Part shown: piece by piece, positions 18,400 to 30,191 of the stretch
How positions within the stretch are numbered: position 1 is the first letter of the stretch
Layout of the letters: every line of letters starts with the position of its first letter
Assembly: GCA_003427395.1 (NCBI GenBank)
Contig: BFEA01000266.1
Location: 707,083 to 739,067, forward strand
DNA: 31,985 nt
Source: Chara braunii
Taxonomy: Eukaryota > Streptophyta > Charophyceae > Charales > Characeae
Direction of reading: 5' to 3'
Notes under the pieces: generated by a model
The model's database searches: none
The model's input: the letters and a program-made list of their open reading frames with translations, nothing else
What the model was told of the DNA's origin: nothing
Translations under genes and position numbers: made by a program

Positions 18400-19469
18400 C
18401 TTCGCATGGCCCGCCCCTTGCTAAGCCCTCACCTCAAAGTTGCTGATCCTCCTGAAAGACCACCAACGTTGAAAGTTGAATTGATGTTGAAGGTCTCAAG
18501 GGCATAAAACGCACCCCTGACGGGCTGCGAACACCTTCCGCGAACCCCACAGGCCGACGTTTCCGGCCTGGAAGAAGTAGGGGGGGTGTTTTCGCATGGT
18601 CCGCATCATTGAAAAGTCGATGGAGAGGGTTCCGCACCGAAATTTTGTGCAGAGTGTAGAGGGTGGGGGCTGGGGCTACCGTGAGAGTTTCCAGACTCGT
18701 GTGGCCTGCTCGGACTTTCCAATGTTCGAGCAGGGCTTCCCGGTCGGTCCTGGATCATGTCCTTTTGGGGGGGGTTGTGTCGCACGACGGTACGGGTTCC
18801 TCCACCCATTCCATGGACATAAGACGCAGAAGGCAGAACGTTGACATCCAACATTCAAAATTCGAATTTTACGCTAGCAGTTGTTTGGTGGTCGTGCCCG
18901 TGAATGCCAACCGCTACGTGTAAGTCGGCCAGCTGCTGGGCCAACGAGACGACGGCCACATACGACCCTCATGTTGGCGACATGTGTCATTTTCCAATAC
19001 AAGCCAAAGCCCGCCTCCATCGTTGCGTCGTCTAGTGTCCATGCGTCCTGAACTGCGCACATGCTGCTGCGAGGCAATTCATACATGGTTGGAGGCCATG
19101 CCAGAGCCGGTCGTCGAAGTCTCCTTCGTTCGATCAGTTGCCCTCCTCTGGGTGTTCTGTTCAAGCCTTCAGTCGAAGATCGACAACCGCATGGTTGTCA
19201 TGTGCTTCGCAGGACGTCCGCTCCCTTCTCCTTTCCGCACGACCGTCCTCTAGAACATGTCCATGGCGAAGTTCAATGCCTTCGGCTGTGGACTTTGAAT
19301 CCGTAGTCTCGCAGTGTAAAGCTCGTCGGTTCATCTGTGGTGATCGCTCACGAGACAGGGAAGGAGCTGGAGGCGGATCATTGATAGTGAATGTGGTTGT
19401 CCCCCCCAAAGTGCATCACTCCCCGCGTGATGAGCAGTGCGGTGCTTCCAAGCGATGTCAGAGTTGTGA
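18400..19469. other. GC-rich block, decayed coding sequence likely
   Basis: Several frames on both strands are open for 80-120 codons, as GC-rich DNA allows. A minus frame at 19,164-18,874 reads DAWTLDDATMEAGFGLYWKM, which looks protein-like, but plus frames overlap it. No domain is recognised and no start can be defended. Confidence 0.35.
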
Positions 19470-20312
19470 TTGCACAGGAATGTGGTGATCATTGTCGGAT
19501 CCGACACGTCTTCGGTGTCACCTCAACCACACACGTGGATGCAAGTCCATCTGGTGGTCATGGTATTGGTGTTCATGCTTGTTTTCATCTGTGGTGTATG
19601 CAATTGTTGTCGTTCTCGACACTCTGGCTGCACGTTGGTAGCATCGGTATTTGACAGTCGTTCTGTGGTGCGCATCACGCAGACAAGTTTCATGAACTCG
19701 GAGGGGAGAAGTTACACTTGTGAATTGTTTAGTGATGGCAGTGGGTATCGGAACACGAAGTTGAGTGGGGGTACTGGTGCACAGGTCGGTGGGGGCCGTT
19801 TCAGCTCCAAGACTCATCGGTGGCCAGCGATGTAGGCGCATGGACCTGACCGCCAGCTTGTCGACTTTGCAGGTGAACATTGGGGTTATGTGGACGCTGC
19901 CAGTCGTGGATCTTGCCAAGGTGTTGAACGTCAACAAAGCCCTTCCCACGCGGCTATGAGTACCAGTTACCATCCCTTCCAATCCATCCAGTCGGGGGTA
20001 TGGTCGCCTGTGGCCGAAGCCGACATGTTGAGCTATGGTGGGGGGAATTCATATGATGATCCCCATCAACATCATGCGATGATGCCGCCCATTTCACCGA
20101 CGTGTCTTGAGCGACCTTCGACTGCAGGGCATGTAGGGAACTCCAGTACACCTGTTGTCCACGACCTTTGTCCGTGGCAGCACGACGAGGCTGACATGGG
20201 CGGGGGTCATCACCACACAGCAAGGTCGGTTGGTGTTTCGATGAGTTCTTCCATAAGTGCATCGGAAGAACGAGTTTATGGAGTGCATAGGAGAGGGGTT
20301 GGACTTCCCTAA
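19470..20312 (+). pseudogene. 281-codon frame with one internal TAG
   Basis: The frame is open from 19,470 to 20,312 except for a TAG at 19,833-19,835. The second half encodes AAMSTSYHPFQSIQSGVWSP, then Gly/His/Met-rich stretches (SYGGGNSYDD, HQHHAMMPPISP, DMGGGHHHTARS). These have the look of a disordered regulatory or transposon-associated protein. A 154-aa minus-strand ORF (19,982-19,518) overlaps and has no stop, so strand choice is uncertain. No domain is recognised. Confidence 0.3.
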
Positions 20313-20350
20313 GCGCAAGGGAGCAGGGTGTTTCCCTCCGCCGAACTGCC

Positions 20351-20738
20351 ATGTATGGATTGTCCGGTTGTAGTGGAGGACATCAGTGGAGTGGAGGTGA
20401 AAGGTTGCAGGACATGGCGACCGATAGTTGGCATTCTGCATGTGGTTGGTCAGGATCAAAAGTCGATACGGAGAAACCTGAGATGATGGTGGGGGTCATG
20501 GCGGGCAGCGAATCAGTGTCGTCCAGGGGGGGGCCACCACAGACGACACAGACTCCTCTTCCAGGTAGAAACATTTGGCGGAATGTGTGTTGCACCTCCT
20601 CACCTAGCAAAACCCTCCGCTATGCGACCCCCCCACCTGGTGAACCCCCCTGTCTTCACAGAATGGTTATGTCCTTGTCCGTGAACTCCCACAAGATGGC
20701 ACGTTCGCAGGTTTTCCAAGGAATGTGCTGCCATGCAG

Positions 20739-20776
<38 letters not shown>

Positions 20777-21019
20777 AGAAAAAAAAAGTCAATTATAGAG
20801 TGCAGTTCATCCCCAGGCGGGCTTCGTAATGGCTTTAAAAACCATGGACAACCTTCCTCCAAACATTCACTACCACCAATGCACGAACGCTTGAAGGCAC
20901 GGGTTGATTCTTGGTTAGTCCGCAACTTCACTCGGCAAGACCATTGGCTGGCGGTTGTGGGGGGTAAGGGAGTAGCGCAGTCGGGTGGACATCCGTTTGG
21001 AGTGACTGTCGCTTATTGA
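20351..21019 (+). pseudogene. 222-codon frame interrupted by poly(A)
   Basis: In a frame offset from the preceding one, residues 1-128 are Ser/Gly/Pro-rich and include EKPEMMVGVMAGSESVSSRG. A poly(A) expansion (20,739-20,774) then gives a Lys run. After it HSLPPMHERLKARVDSWLVR looks like a genuine globular fragment. It may be the frameshifted continuation of the 19.5-20.3 kb frame. No family is recognised. Confidence 0.3.
20739..20774. repeat. Poly(A) tract, A(36)
   Basis: The run is followed by a second A-rich run after GGAG. No flanking duplication is seen. Confidence 0.95.
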
Positions 21020-21031
21020 CACTCCGATGGC

Positions 21032-22567
<1,536 letters not shown>

Positions 22568-22960
22568 GGTACCCCCGCCACCGAAAACCCCTGGTACCGG
22601 TGAGTTAGGGCCGGGTTGTACGGAGGGGTGGCGACCGTACTGAGGCGCCGGGTTGTGCGGAGGCTGACGGGTCCAAATCCTGCCATTTTCCAAGCGGGAA
22701 CTTTGCTGATTTTTCGTGCTCAGAGTAATTCACCAAAATGTCTAAAAATTTGAGGGTCTGTAGATTAGGTCGTGATCTTTCAGGGAAAAATATCAAGAAA
22801 AAAAAAATCATTTTGACGGTGAAATAATTGTCGCGCCAATTTGATTTATTTTAAATTTTTGTCGCAAAATTTCGTACGGAGACCTGCCCGGTTTTCCACG
22901 ATGTACTACCGGTAGCGGTCGCGAAACGGTGCTACCGGTACCCCGAGTTTTTTTTCGTGA
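22568..22960. repeat. Repeat element with GGTACCGGT-type inverted ends
   Basis: Left-end TGGTACCGGTGAG (22,592) and right-end CTACCGGTACCCCG (about 22,940-22,953) are inverted copies. The right end also holds CTACCGGTAG, itself a 10-bp palindrome. The interior 22,690-22,880 is homologous to the two copies at 31,500-31,880. The inverted ends are absent from those other copies, so the element's true limits are uncertain. Confidence 0.45.
22690..22880 (+). repeat. Dispersed ~190-bp repeat, copy 1
   Basis: The order GATTTTTCGTGCTC, AAAATTTGAG, TAGATT, GATCTTTC AGG, AAATCATTTTGAC and GAAATAATTGTCGCGCCAAT is shared with 31,500-31,690 and, more loosely, with 31,690-31,880. Confidence 0.7.
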
Positions 22961-23134
22961 GGGGGACTTGTGGCTAATTTTTTTTTTTTTTTTTCATAAC
23001 TCGATCATATTCAGTAAAAGGAGAGTTTGCATGAATCTTACATTGCATTGTTGCTTGAAATCAGACAGAAAACGATGAATTGAGGTAAGGCGGGAGGATG
23101 GGGATTTTGATTAAGATTGATGGGTCACAAAAAA

Positions 23135-23922
23135 AGTCAGGCATGTTTATAAGTTGAATGACCTGACTGTTGTGTTTCTTGTTGCTTTCTAAGGGGTCAA
23201 ACATTGTTTCTAAGTTTAATAGTCTGATTATCATGACTTTGTTTTTGGGACATGCACTGTTTATGTTTTAGGTCAAGCATTGTTTATAAGTTTAATGGCT
23301 TGGTCTGCGTGTTTTTAGGAAGGTTTTTGAACGGACCCTAGACATGTTTCTAAGTTGAATGACCCAGGGATCCCTTATTTTCTTGAAGCTATGAAGGTAA
23401 GAGTTTAATATTGTTTCTAAGTTTAATGACTCAACTCTTACTTCGTTTTATATCTATAGGCATCAAGGTTGAGACTGAGTATTGTTTTTAAGTTGAATGA
23501 TTGGATCTAAGAAGTCGCATACACAACAGGGAATCTGATAATAGTTTTTTCTGTATTATATACTATATATCTTATATAAACAAGCTGGTCAAAAATTATT
23601 TATAAGTTGAATAGTCTGACTATAGGATATTACTAAATAAAAAAATTTGAAGTTAATAATATAACGAAATAACTTAGGCAGACTTAGCATTGTTTCTAAA
23701 TTGAATGACTCAGTCTTATGCCTTGTTGAACATCGAAAGGATCAGAGAAGTATTTTAACATTTTGAGTTATGAGATGGTCAGAGTCAGTTAAGCAGAATT
23801 TTTAAGTTGAATAACTTAGTCATATGTCCAATGAAGAAGAAAACTTTACTGTATCATATATTTTATTTATAAATAAGGTAAGATTAATCATTATTTCTAA
23901 GTTGAATGGTCTATAACCTTTA
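23135..23922. repeat. Array of ten hairpins, conserved loop, variable stems
   Basis: Ten copies of a core close to CATTGTTTCTAAGTTGAATG have the AAG of the core at about 23,151, 23,212, 23,288, 23,352, 23,419, 23,490, 23,604, 23,698, 23,804 and 23,899. Outside each core the flanks are complementary, with different sequence in each unit: AGTCAGG/CCTGACT (unit 1), GGTCAAGC/GCTTGGTC (unit 3, two wobbles), GGACCCT/AGGGATCC (unit 4, one bulge), GTAAGAGTT/AACTCTTAC (unit 5, perfect), GACTTAG/CTCAGTC plus GGCA/TGCC (unit 8), AAGGT/ACCTT (unit 10). Units 2, 6, 7 and 9 have shorter or interrupted stems. Spacing is irregular (61-114 bp) and not a multiple of 3, so it is not coding. I know of no named element like this. 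Confidence 0.75.
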
Positions 23923-24142
23923 TGACATTATCTAATCGAAAAATAATGAATTATTTATGAGAAAAATAAGTTGGGATTTGATGAGAGTACTTACCCATTG
24001 TGGTATGGACTTGCATGTGGCTGAAGTATCAGCTCTACTTATTTTGAGTCTTCATAGGTAGTTGCTTGAGTGTTCGTCATGTGCTGGAGCGATAGAAGTG
24101 AGTTTTGATTTATGCATATCTCCTGTTTTAGAGTCTAGACTT

Positions 24143-24770
24143 GTACGATTTGGGATATCACTTCCACTAAAGAAAGGTATTGTCCAAATTCGTACGGGAT
24201 TTAAGAAGTTACACAAATTTTTAAGTTTTCTATAGTTGAATAATCGAACTTATTTATAACTTAGTATAAATCTGACAATTTACCCTCTCTAAAGGAGATA
24301 CTGCTAAATTTTTTACTAATTCAAGAAGCTCGACATATTTTTTTATGCAAAGTTATGGACTTTGTTTACTTCACATTTTTTAGTCAGTAGGAATTTTGAA
24401 AGTTACCTTCTCTAAGGGGATTGTTACCCAATTTTTTACTAATCCAGGGAGATGACAATTTTTTTTTTTTTTTAAATATAAATTTTATCTGACTTCGAAT
24501 GTGGATTGGTATAAACCTTTGGGTAGTACTTTCCTAAAGGAAGCGATGCCCAATTTGTTTTTGATCAAAAGAGTTAGATAAAATTTTGGTAATTTGAGGT
24601 TATAAATTTTCTGTGATTTTTTCATTTAGTCTTACATAAATTTTGCGAAGACACTTTTCTCGTGGGAAGCGTTGTAGAAATTTCATGAAATTTAGAGGAG
24701 TTTTATATTTTAGGACGTTGAAAATTTTGACAATCTACCTTGCCTAGGGGAGATGTTGTCGAAATTTTTT
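24143..24770. repeat. Array of six longer hairpins with CTAAAG-like loops
   Basis: Units are about 95-125 bp apart, with loops at about 24,166, 24,288, 24,410, 24,535, 24,660 and 24,745. Unit 1 pairs 24,143-24,165 (starts GTACGATTTGG) with 24,172-24,195 (ends CCAAATTCGTAC). Unit 2 has TTAGTA/TACTAA outer pairs. Unit 4 has CTTTCC/GGAAG closing a TAA loop and GGG/CCC outside. Unit 6 pairs AAAATTTTGACAA (24,721) with TTGTCGAAATTTT (24,756). The loop core CTAAG/CTAAAG is close to that of the ten-unit array upstream, so both may be one family. No ORF is compatible. Confidence 0.7.
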
Positions 24771-24931
24771 ATATTTTTATATATAAGTGTTAAGGATGTG
24801 TTAAAAAGATAAAATTATCTTACACTCACTCAAGCGTAGCTGGGGCATTGATATATGCTTTGTTAGAGATCATTTTCATTCACATGGTTTAAGGTTGACT
24901 AGTTTCAGCTTAATCCTACGAGGATCATCTT

Positions 24932-24951
24932 TTGTTATCAATTGATAACAA
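24932..24951. repeat. Perfect 20-bp palindrome
   Basis: TTGTTATCAATTGATAACAA equals its own reverse complement. A further hairpin, TTCAACCC (24,970-24,977) with GGGTTGAA (25,012-25,019), follows, enclosing the palindrome TAAGGCCTTA. The rest of 24,771-25,350 shows no gene. Confidence 0.9.
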
Positions 24952-25352
24952 GTCGGTTTACGATTAAATTTCAACCCACTCTTACGACTCAACCTAAGGC
25001 CTTAGCCCTTCGGGTTGAATTGTTTACTTGGGTTTTTATGTGGAAGTTTATTAAATGACAATTTAAAAAAGAGACTGAGCGTTTTTTTTATGGAAGGTTG
25101 GACAAAGGTTGAGTCTTGTGAGTATAACTTAAAGGCAAGGGGTGTGAGTGCAGAGGGTGGTTGAAGTTAACCCCATGTACTGTGTGGTATGTCCATGTTG
25201 AATCCGCATGTGACTGAATGTATGTTTTGTGATTTAAAGTCAAGATTTGACCTTGTCTGCAACTACTCGTATGTTTGGAAGGAAGTCACATTGTGATTGT
25301 GAGATTGATCATTTTGTGTCCAAACGCCCCACTGTATCTACATTTTACAATT

Positions 25353-25870
25353 AAAAAAATTCCCAAAATTAAATAATCATTCTATAGTAAAATTACATTC
25401 GAAATTCTAAATTTTCATTCATTCTTGAAAAATGTCATTCCAATTTTAAAATTTTTTGTCTTACTTGAAAACTTTCATTCCAAGAATGGGGTATCCTTTC
25501 TTATTTGAACTGCATGCTAGAGATGGAATAAAAGTCTGGATGATTTCATGAAATATTTTAATTGGAATGTCATTCTATGTAAGGATTTTCAGTCATAAAT
25601 GAGTTAATCCAATCTAAATTAGAAGGTATTTGTTATAGTAGAATAAAAGTTTAATTAAGATATTTCATAAATTCATCCAGACTTTCATTCCATCTTGAAT
25701 AAATAGATATAGTTGGAAGGGAAAACTCATATTTAGACGGAAACTTATTAAATAAAATTGAAAATTTTAGAAATGGATGAACATTGGAATGTTAATTTAT
25801 AAATATGAAGGATTTTTTTTTAATGGAATATTTTTTCAACTTTCATTTCTCGTTGTAATTTTTCTGTTGT
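25353..25870. mobile_element. Foldback MITE-like element, copy 1
   Basis: About 518 bp. The ends are inverted: AAAAATTCCCA at the left, and the reverse complement of CAGAAAAATTAC at the right. The interior is palindromic around about 25,605: GGAATAAAAGTCTGGATGAT (from about 25,524) is matched by the reverse complement at 25,660-25,700 (ATCCAGACTTTCATTCC). No transposase is encoded. Copy 2 lies at 29,508-30,006. The target-site duplication is not clear, so the superfamily is not assigned. Confidence 0.8.
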
Positions 25871-27071
25871 ATATTCACGCTATCTATTTTTTAACATGCG
25901 AGAGGGTTAAACAAGTTTGAACCAAGAGAAAAAAAAAAGATCCCTCTTAATTTGTTTGTTAAAACTTTTGTAGTTAGACGTTGAGGTTCGTCGTGGGTGT
26001 CAGAGTCAAATCCCTTGACCTGTTATACGCTTCCGAAAGTGGAGCACCATTCCTAGAGTCAGAGGCGTTTAGTCGCAACAAAGAGTCGAAGCCCGCCTAC
26101 CACACCTCTCAACAATGTGCAAAAGAGGGTAGGACTCACAATTGCTTTCACGATTGTTTAGCGGCATGAGATTAACCCCTCAAGATGCGTGTTAACCGAC
26201 ACTTGAGTGTCAAATGTGACCCTCAAAATCATTGAGGACTTCATAATCGTGGGTACCACATAGTATGTCATTATTGCGACTCCTTGTGTGTTCATGCATG
26301 GCTAGTCGATATGTTGAAGCCGACATTGCCGCGCTATTTATTCATAGTTTCACGATCTCATTTTGTCATCGGAAAGTTATGGGTCGAAAACGAACAAGAA
26401 ACTGAGATTAAACAAAGTTTAGTTTATTTTGATAAGTTTATGACGTGGTTAGCCTTGGTCATCCTAGTCAACTGGCGTAGGATCGCATTCGAGAAATCAG
26501 CACCTTGGATAAAGATTCGTGCACAGATTCGATTCAGGCGTTAACCGGGCGTACCACTTATGCTACAGCAAACTGAGAAACGCTCTCGGTTGGGTCACCT
26601 CCATGATTGCAAACGAAAAAATTTTGCACGTGGTTCAGTAGCTTGGCAGGGATAAGCCCATCTAACTTGAAGGGATGGTGACAACTCCCATAAGTGGAGG
26701 TAAGTTGTACCTCACGTGACCCTATCCTATCGTAGGGGTTCACAAGAGATATAATTGGCGCACTCGGTCGGAGCGGCAACGCTCTCCACGACAAGTCCTG
26801 CAAATCCTGTGTGATATGGTCAGGAAGGTTCCCTTGCGAGACCGATACGCTCGACACCGAGAAAACGGTCGATTGGCCTGAATACCTCGCACAGACAATC
26901 GTTGGATTGTGGTGGTGAGTAAGGACTTCACGTGGTTCCTTTTCGGCGTTTGGTTGTGTTTTTTCGAATTTGTCAGCTATTGTTTTTTATGATCCGAATT
27001 CGTCGTTTCACCTGCGGTTGCAAGCCTCACCACACCACTCTCGAAATGTGAAAAGATAAAAAATGTGGTGG
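25871..27071. other. No confident gene
   Basis: ORFs reach 99 codons without recognisable domains. Small hairpins occur (GACACT/AGTGTC at about 26,199-26,212, CCTCAA/TTGAGG at about 26,221-26,237). A tRNA A-box-like TAGCATAAGTGG on the minus strand near 26,557-26,568 is discussed among rejected items. Confidence 0.4.
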
Positions 27072-27126
27072 GTGCATCTGGCCTTGTTCTAGCCCGAAGT
27101 TCGTTATCATTTTGCACCCGGAGTGA
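27072..27126 (+). repeat. Diverged copy of module A from 1.7-2.5 kb
   Basis: GCATCTGGCCTTGTTCTAG, AAGTTCGTTATCATTTTGCA and GGAGTGAGG match module A in order, 25 kb away. Confidence 0.7.
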
Positions 27127-27555
27127 GGCTTTTTGTTTTTTGCGAGAAAGACAGGGCGTCCGAGACATTTTTTTCTTGTTTATTTATTTATTTATTTTGA
27201 AAAAAAAAAGGAAGTACTTTATTAAAAATATGAAACTCTAAGGTCAAGAATCCTCAGCAAACAACTCGGTTGTAATAAAGAATCCAGCTTCAGTTTATCT
27301 AGTCTAGTCTCAACTCACTGTTGCAACCAATTGTTGACAAATGGTGCTAAGAACTTAAGGTCTATCGAGCCCTCTACTCTTCAATGCTAGATATAACTAA
27401 CTACAGTTTACCAAACAAAAGAACTGTGTGTGAAGTTGCGAAACTAATCAGCTATTTGTTGGGCAATCGCTTCTCCATTCCTCAAAAACAGGCTACAGAG
27501 CTTCCAACCGAAATGATTGTCGGCCTCATGTGGCTACTTCGAACAGAGTACCCTG
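27127..27555. other. No gene seen
   Basis: Includes (TTTA)n at 27,177-27,197. A frame from 27,384 is open for 149 codons, but its second half is the GGA repeat translation. Its first 55 codons (LDITNYSLPNKRTVCEVAKL) could be an exon; unrecognised. Confidence 0.3.
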
Positions 27556-27950
27556 GTGTGAGGAGGAAAACTACAAGGAGGATTGAGGAGAACTACAAGA
27601 AGGGTGGAGGAGGAGGAACCAAATTCAATGTTTTTTATTTTTGTCGCCGTGCAATGACCACAAGGAGGAGGCGACAACGAAGAATGAGGGGGAGCTTGCA
27701 ATGGAAGAGGAGGAGACTACAATGGAGGAGGAGGAGGAGGATCGAGGAGGACGGAGGAGCAGGGCATTATGATGTAGGAGGAGGAGGAAGAGGAAGATAC
27801 TATGATGGAGGAGGACAAAGGAGGAAACTATGATGATGGAGGAGAAAGCGGTGAGTATGATGCAGGCGAAGGAGAAGGAGGTGGCTACAACGTAGTTGTA
27901 GTATTTGTCGTAGTAGGAGGGGGGTATGATGGAGGACGAGGAGGACCATG
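27556..27950. repeat. GGA/GAGGA-rich polypurine tract
   Basis: Imperfect GGAGGA units with interspersed ACTACAA or TATGATG. Plus frames give Arg-rich and Gly-rich peptides typical of such DNA. Confidence 0.85.
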
Positions 27951-28197
27951 TAGCGAGCTCAAGAAAAAAAAAAAAATCTCTAACAACATAGACCTTTTTT
28001 TCCTAGAAAATGGATCCGGACCTACGAAAAATGATGACGAGGGAAAAAAGAAAGACAAAAGAAATCGACCTTGGACTCTCTCCCTCTCTCTTTCTGTCTG
28101 TATTGTGTGCTATGATGCAAGAGCGTTGATTGTGCATGCAAACGCTGACATGCCGAGCGCATTACCACATGTCATCCTAACCTAGAGAGAAAGTATG

Positions 28198-28205
28198 TGT
28201 GTGTG

Positions 28206-28273
<68 letters not shown>
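28198..28273. repeat. (TG)n microsatellite
   Basis: About 38 dinucleotide units with one TTTG interruption. Confidence 0.98.
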
Positions 28274-28275
<2 letters not shown>

Positions 28276-28295
28276 TGATCAACGTTTGTGGTGGG

Positions 28296-28620
28296 TCGGG
28301 ATGGAGGCATGAGTTGGACATACGAAGAGTCATGATGGGCAGTAGATCAATCGGGATGCATGATGCAGATAAAAAAAATTAACGGACAGAATTGGGATGA
28401 ACGAATGCATGACCAGGAAGCAAATCGGGATGGGCGGATGGGGGATCAGCATGGGCGTTATGTAGTTGGGATGGGCAGATGGAGGGTCGCATGCGTACTA
28501 TGAGGGGTAAGCATGGGTACTATGTTCGTGGGAATGGGCGGATGGAGGATCGATGGACAGTCTGCATGGTTGGTCGACAAATTGGGATAGCCTGATGAAG
28601 GGTCGACATGGACAGTAAAA
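28296..28620. repeat. Degenerate minisatellite, about seven units
   Basis: Units start at TTGGGATGGGCGGATGGAGG or CGGGATG forms near 28,298, 28,352, 28,392, 28,428, 28,468, 28,529 and 28,583, and are 36-61 bp long. The unit carries GATCG and CATGGGCAGTA-like segments. Not coding. Confidence 0.7.
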
Positions 28621-28902
28621 GCATTATGCCTTTGATATAAGGGGGAGGCCCCTCAAGCCGGGTTCCGCAATACCTGCATCAATCAATCAACAACCCGCAT
28701 TTTTTTCTTGTTTTGAAGAATGAATAGCAACATTTTTTGGATTTTTTTTTAAATCAATCAATTTAGGGCCCGCATTTTTTTTGTTTTTATTTTTTAAGAA
28801 TGCTTAACAATAATTTTTTTATCCTTTTCTTTTCTAAAAAAAAACAATGCGCTTGAATTATTTTTTTTATTTTTTTTAATAAAAAAAAAACCCTGTTTTT
28901 TT

Positions 28903-29137
28903 CTATGTGATCGGGAGGGGTGTGAGGCTTGGCGGAATTTTTGTTCTGGAGGGGAAGTGCGTGGTTTGAAAGAGACCCGTTTGTCTTTTGTGGAGGGAGT
29001 GAAAAAAAAAAAGTCGAAAAAAAAAAAAAAATTCTCTATGTGATCGGGCTGGGGTGTGAGGCTTGGTGAACTTTTTGCTTTGGAGGGGACGTACGTGGTT
29101 TGGAAGGGACCTGCATGTTTATTTGGGGGGGGGGTTA

Positions 29138-29160
<23 letters not shown>
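28903..29160. repeat. 133-bp tandem duplication
   Basis: CTATGTGATCGGG starts at 28,903 and 29,036. Shared features are GGGGTGTGAGGCTTGG, TCTGGAGGGGA and CGTGGTTTG, each copy ending in a G-rich run. The flanks are A/T homopolymers. The stretch 28,680-28,900 is homopolymer-rich without a gene. Confidence 0.85.

Positions 29161-29174
<14 letters not shown>
29139..29174. repeat. (AT)n microsatellite
   Basis: About 18 perfect units. From here to 29,507 there are only A/T homopolymers and a pyrimidine-rich stretch. Confidence 0.98.
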
Positions 29175-29179
<5 letters not shown>

Positions 29180-29507
29180 TCGAAGGGGCATGTGCGTTTT
29201 AAAAAGATTTTTGAATCTATTTTTTTCAAAAAAAAAAAAAAATATACTTCAGTCGTTTTTTTTTTTTTTTAATTAAAAAAAAAAAAACACTCATCGAGGC
29301 GAGCTGCGATGATAGACATTGGATCATCGAAAAACTTGGTTGTCAATTTTTGTAGATAAGAAAAAAAATAACATTGTCTGGCTCCGCGAGTTTCGTCGCT
29401 TCTCCTTCGCTCTCTTGCTCTCTCTCACTCTTCCTCCCCCTCCATCGCTCCTACATGCGCATCTGCCTTTGCACCGCGAGCTGAGCCGTTGCGAGTCTGC
29501 TTCAACA

Positions 29508-30006
29508 TAAAAAATTTCCAAAATTAAATAATGATTCTATAGAAAAATTATATTCTAAAATTTAAATTTTCATTCCATCTTTAAAAATGTCATTCCACTT
29601 TTAGAATTTTCCTTCAAAAAATGGGGTATCCCTTCTTATTTAAACTGCATGTTAGAGATGAAATAAAAGTCTGGATGAGTTCATGAAATATTTAATTAGA
29701 CTGTCAATCTATATACGGATTTTCATTCACAAATAGGTCAATGCAATCTTAGTTATGAGATATTTCTTGTAGTGTAATGAAAATTTAATTAAGATATTTC
29801 TTAAACTCGTCCAGACTTTTTTTCCATCTTCAACAAATAGATGTAATTGGAAGAGAAAACTCATTTTTAGATGAAAACTTGTCAATTAAAACTGTAAATT
29901 TTGTAACTGGAGAAACATTGGAATAATAATTTTTAAATACGAAGGATTTTTTTTAAATAGAATGTTTTTTTCATCTTTCATTTCTTGTGGGAATTTTTCT
30001 GTTGTT
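29508..30006. mobile_element. Foldback MITE-like element, copy 2
   Basis: Co-linear with 25,353-25,870 and in the same orientation, at roughly 80-85% by eye. Left end AAAAAATTTCCAAAATT, right end GTGGGAATTTTTCTGTTG. Here the right end preserves the terminal inverted sequence AAAAATTCCCA better than copy 1. Confidence 0.8.
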
Positions 30007-30191
30007 GTTTGAAATAAAACAGAACCTTATGGTTCTAGCTCCTTTACCATTATGGAAAGGATCAGTCCCTTTCCTTTTCCACCAGCAAGTCATAAAGCTT
30101 ACAATAAATACCCACTCCAATGCTTTTTCCCATTATGGTGAAGAGATCCGAGTGAACGTCATTAATTACGTCCTCGTATAAGGATGTACCT

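Noticed and set aside
23135-23922. CRISPR-like array
   Set aside because: Core repeats are degenerate, spacing varies from 61 to 114 bp, the inter-core DNA is complementary to itself rather than spacer-like, and the context is eukaryotic.
26520-26570. tRNA- or SINE-like Pol III promoter on the minus strand (TAGCATAAGTGG with a distant CGAATC)
   Set aside because: The B box is a poor match and no acceptor or anticodon stem pairs; chance is likely.
27556-28185. Glycine/arginine-rich protein
   Set aside because: Explained by GGAGGA-type polypurine DNA; the frame changes character abruptly and has no conserved start.
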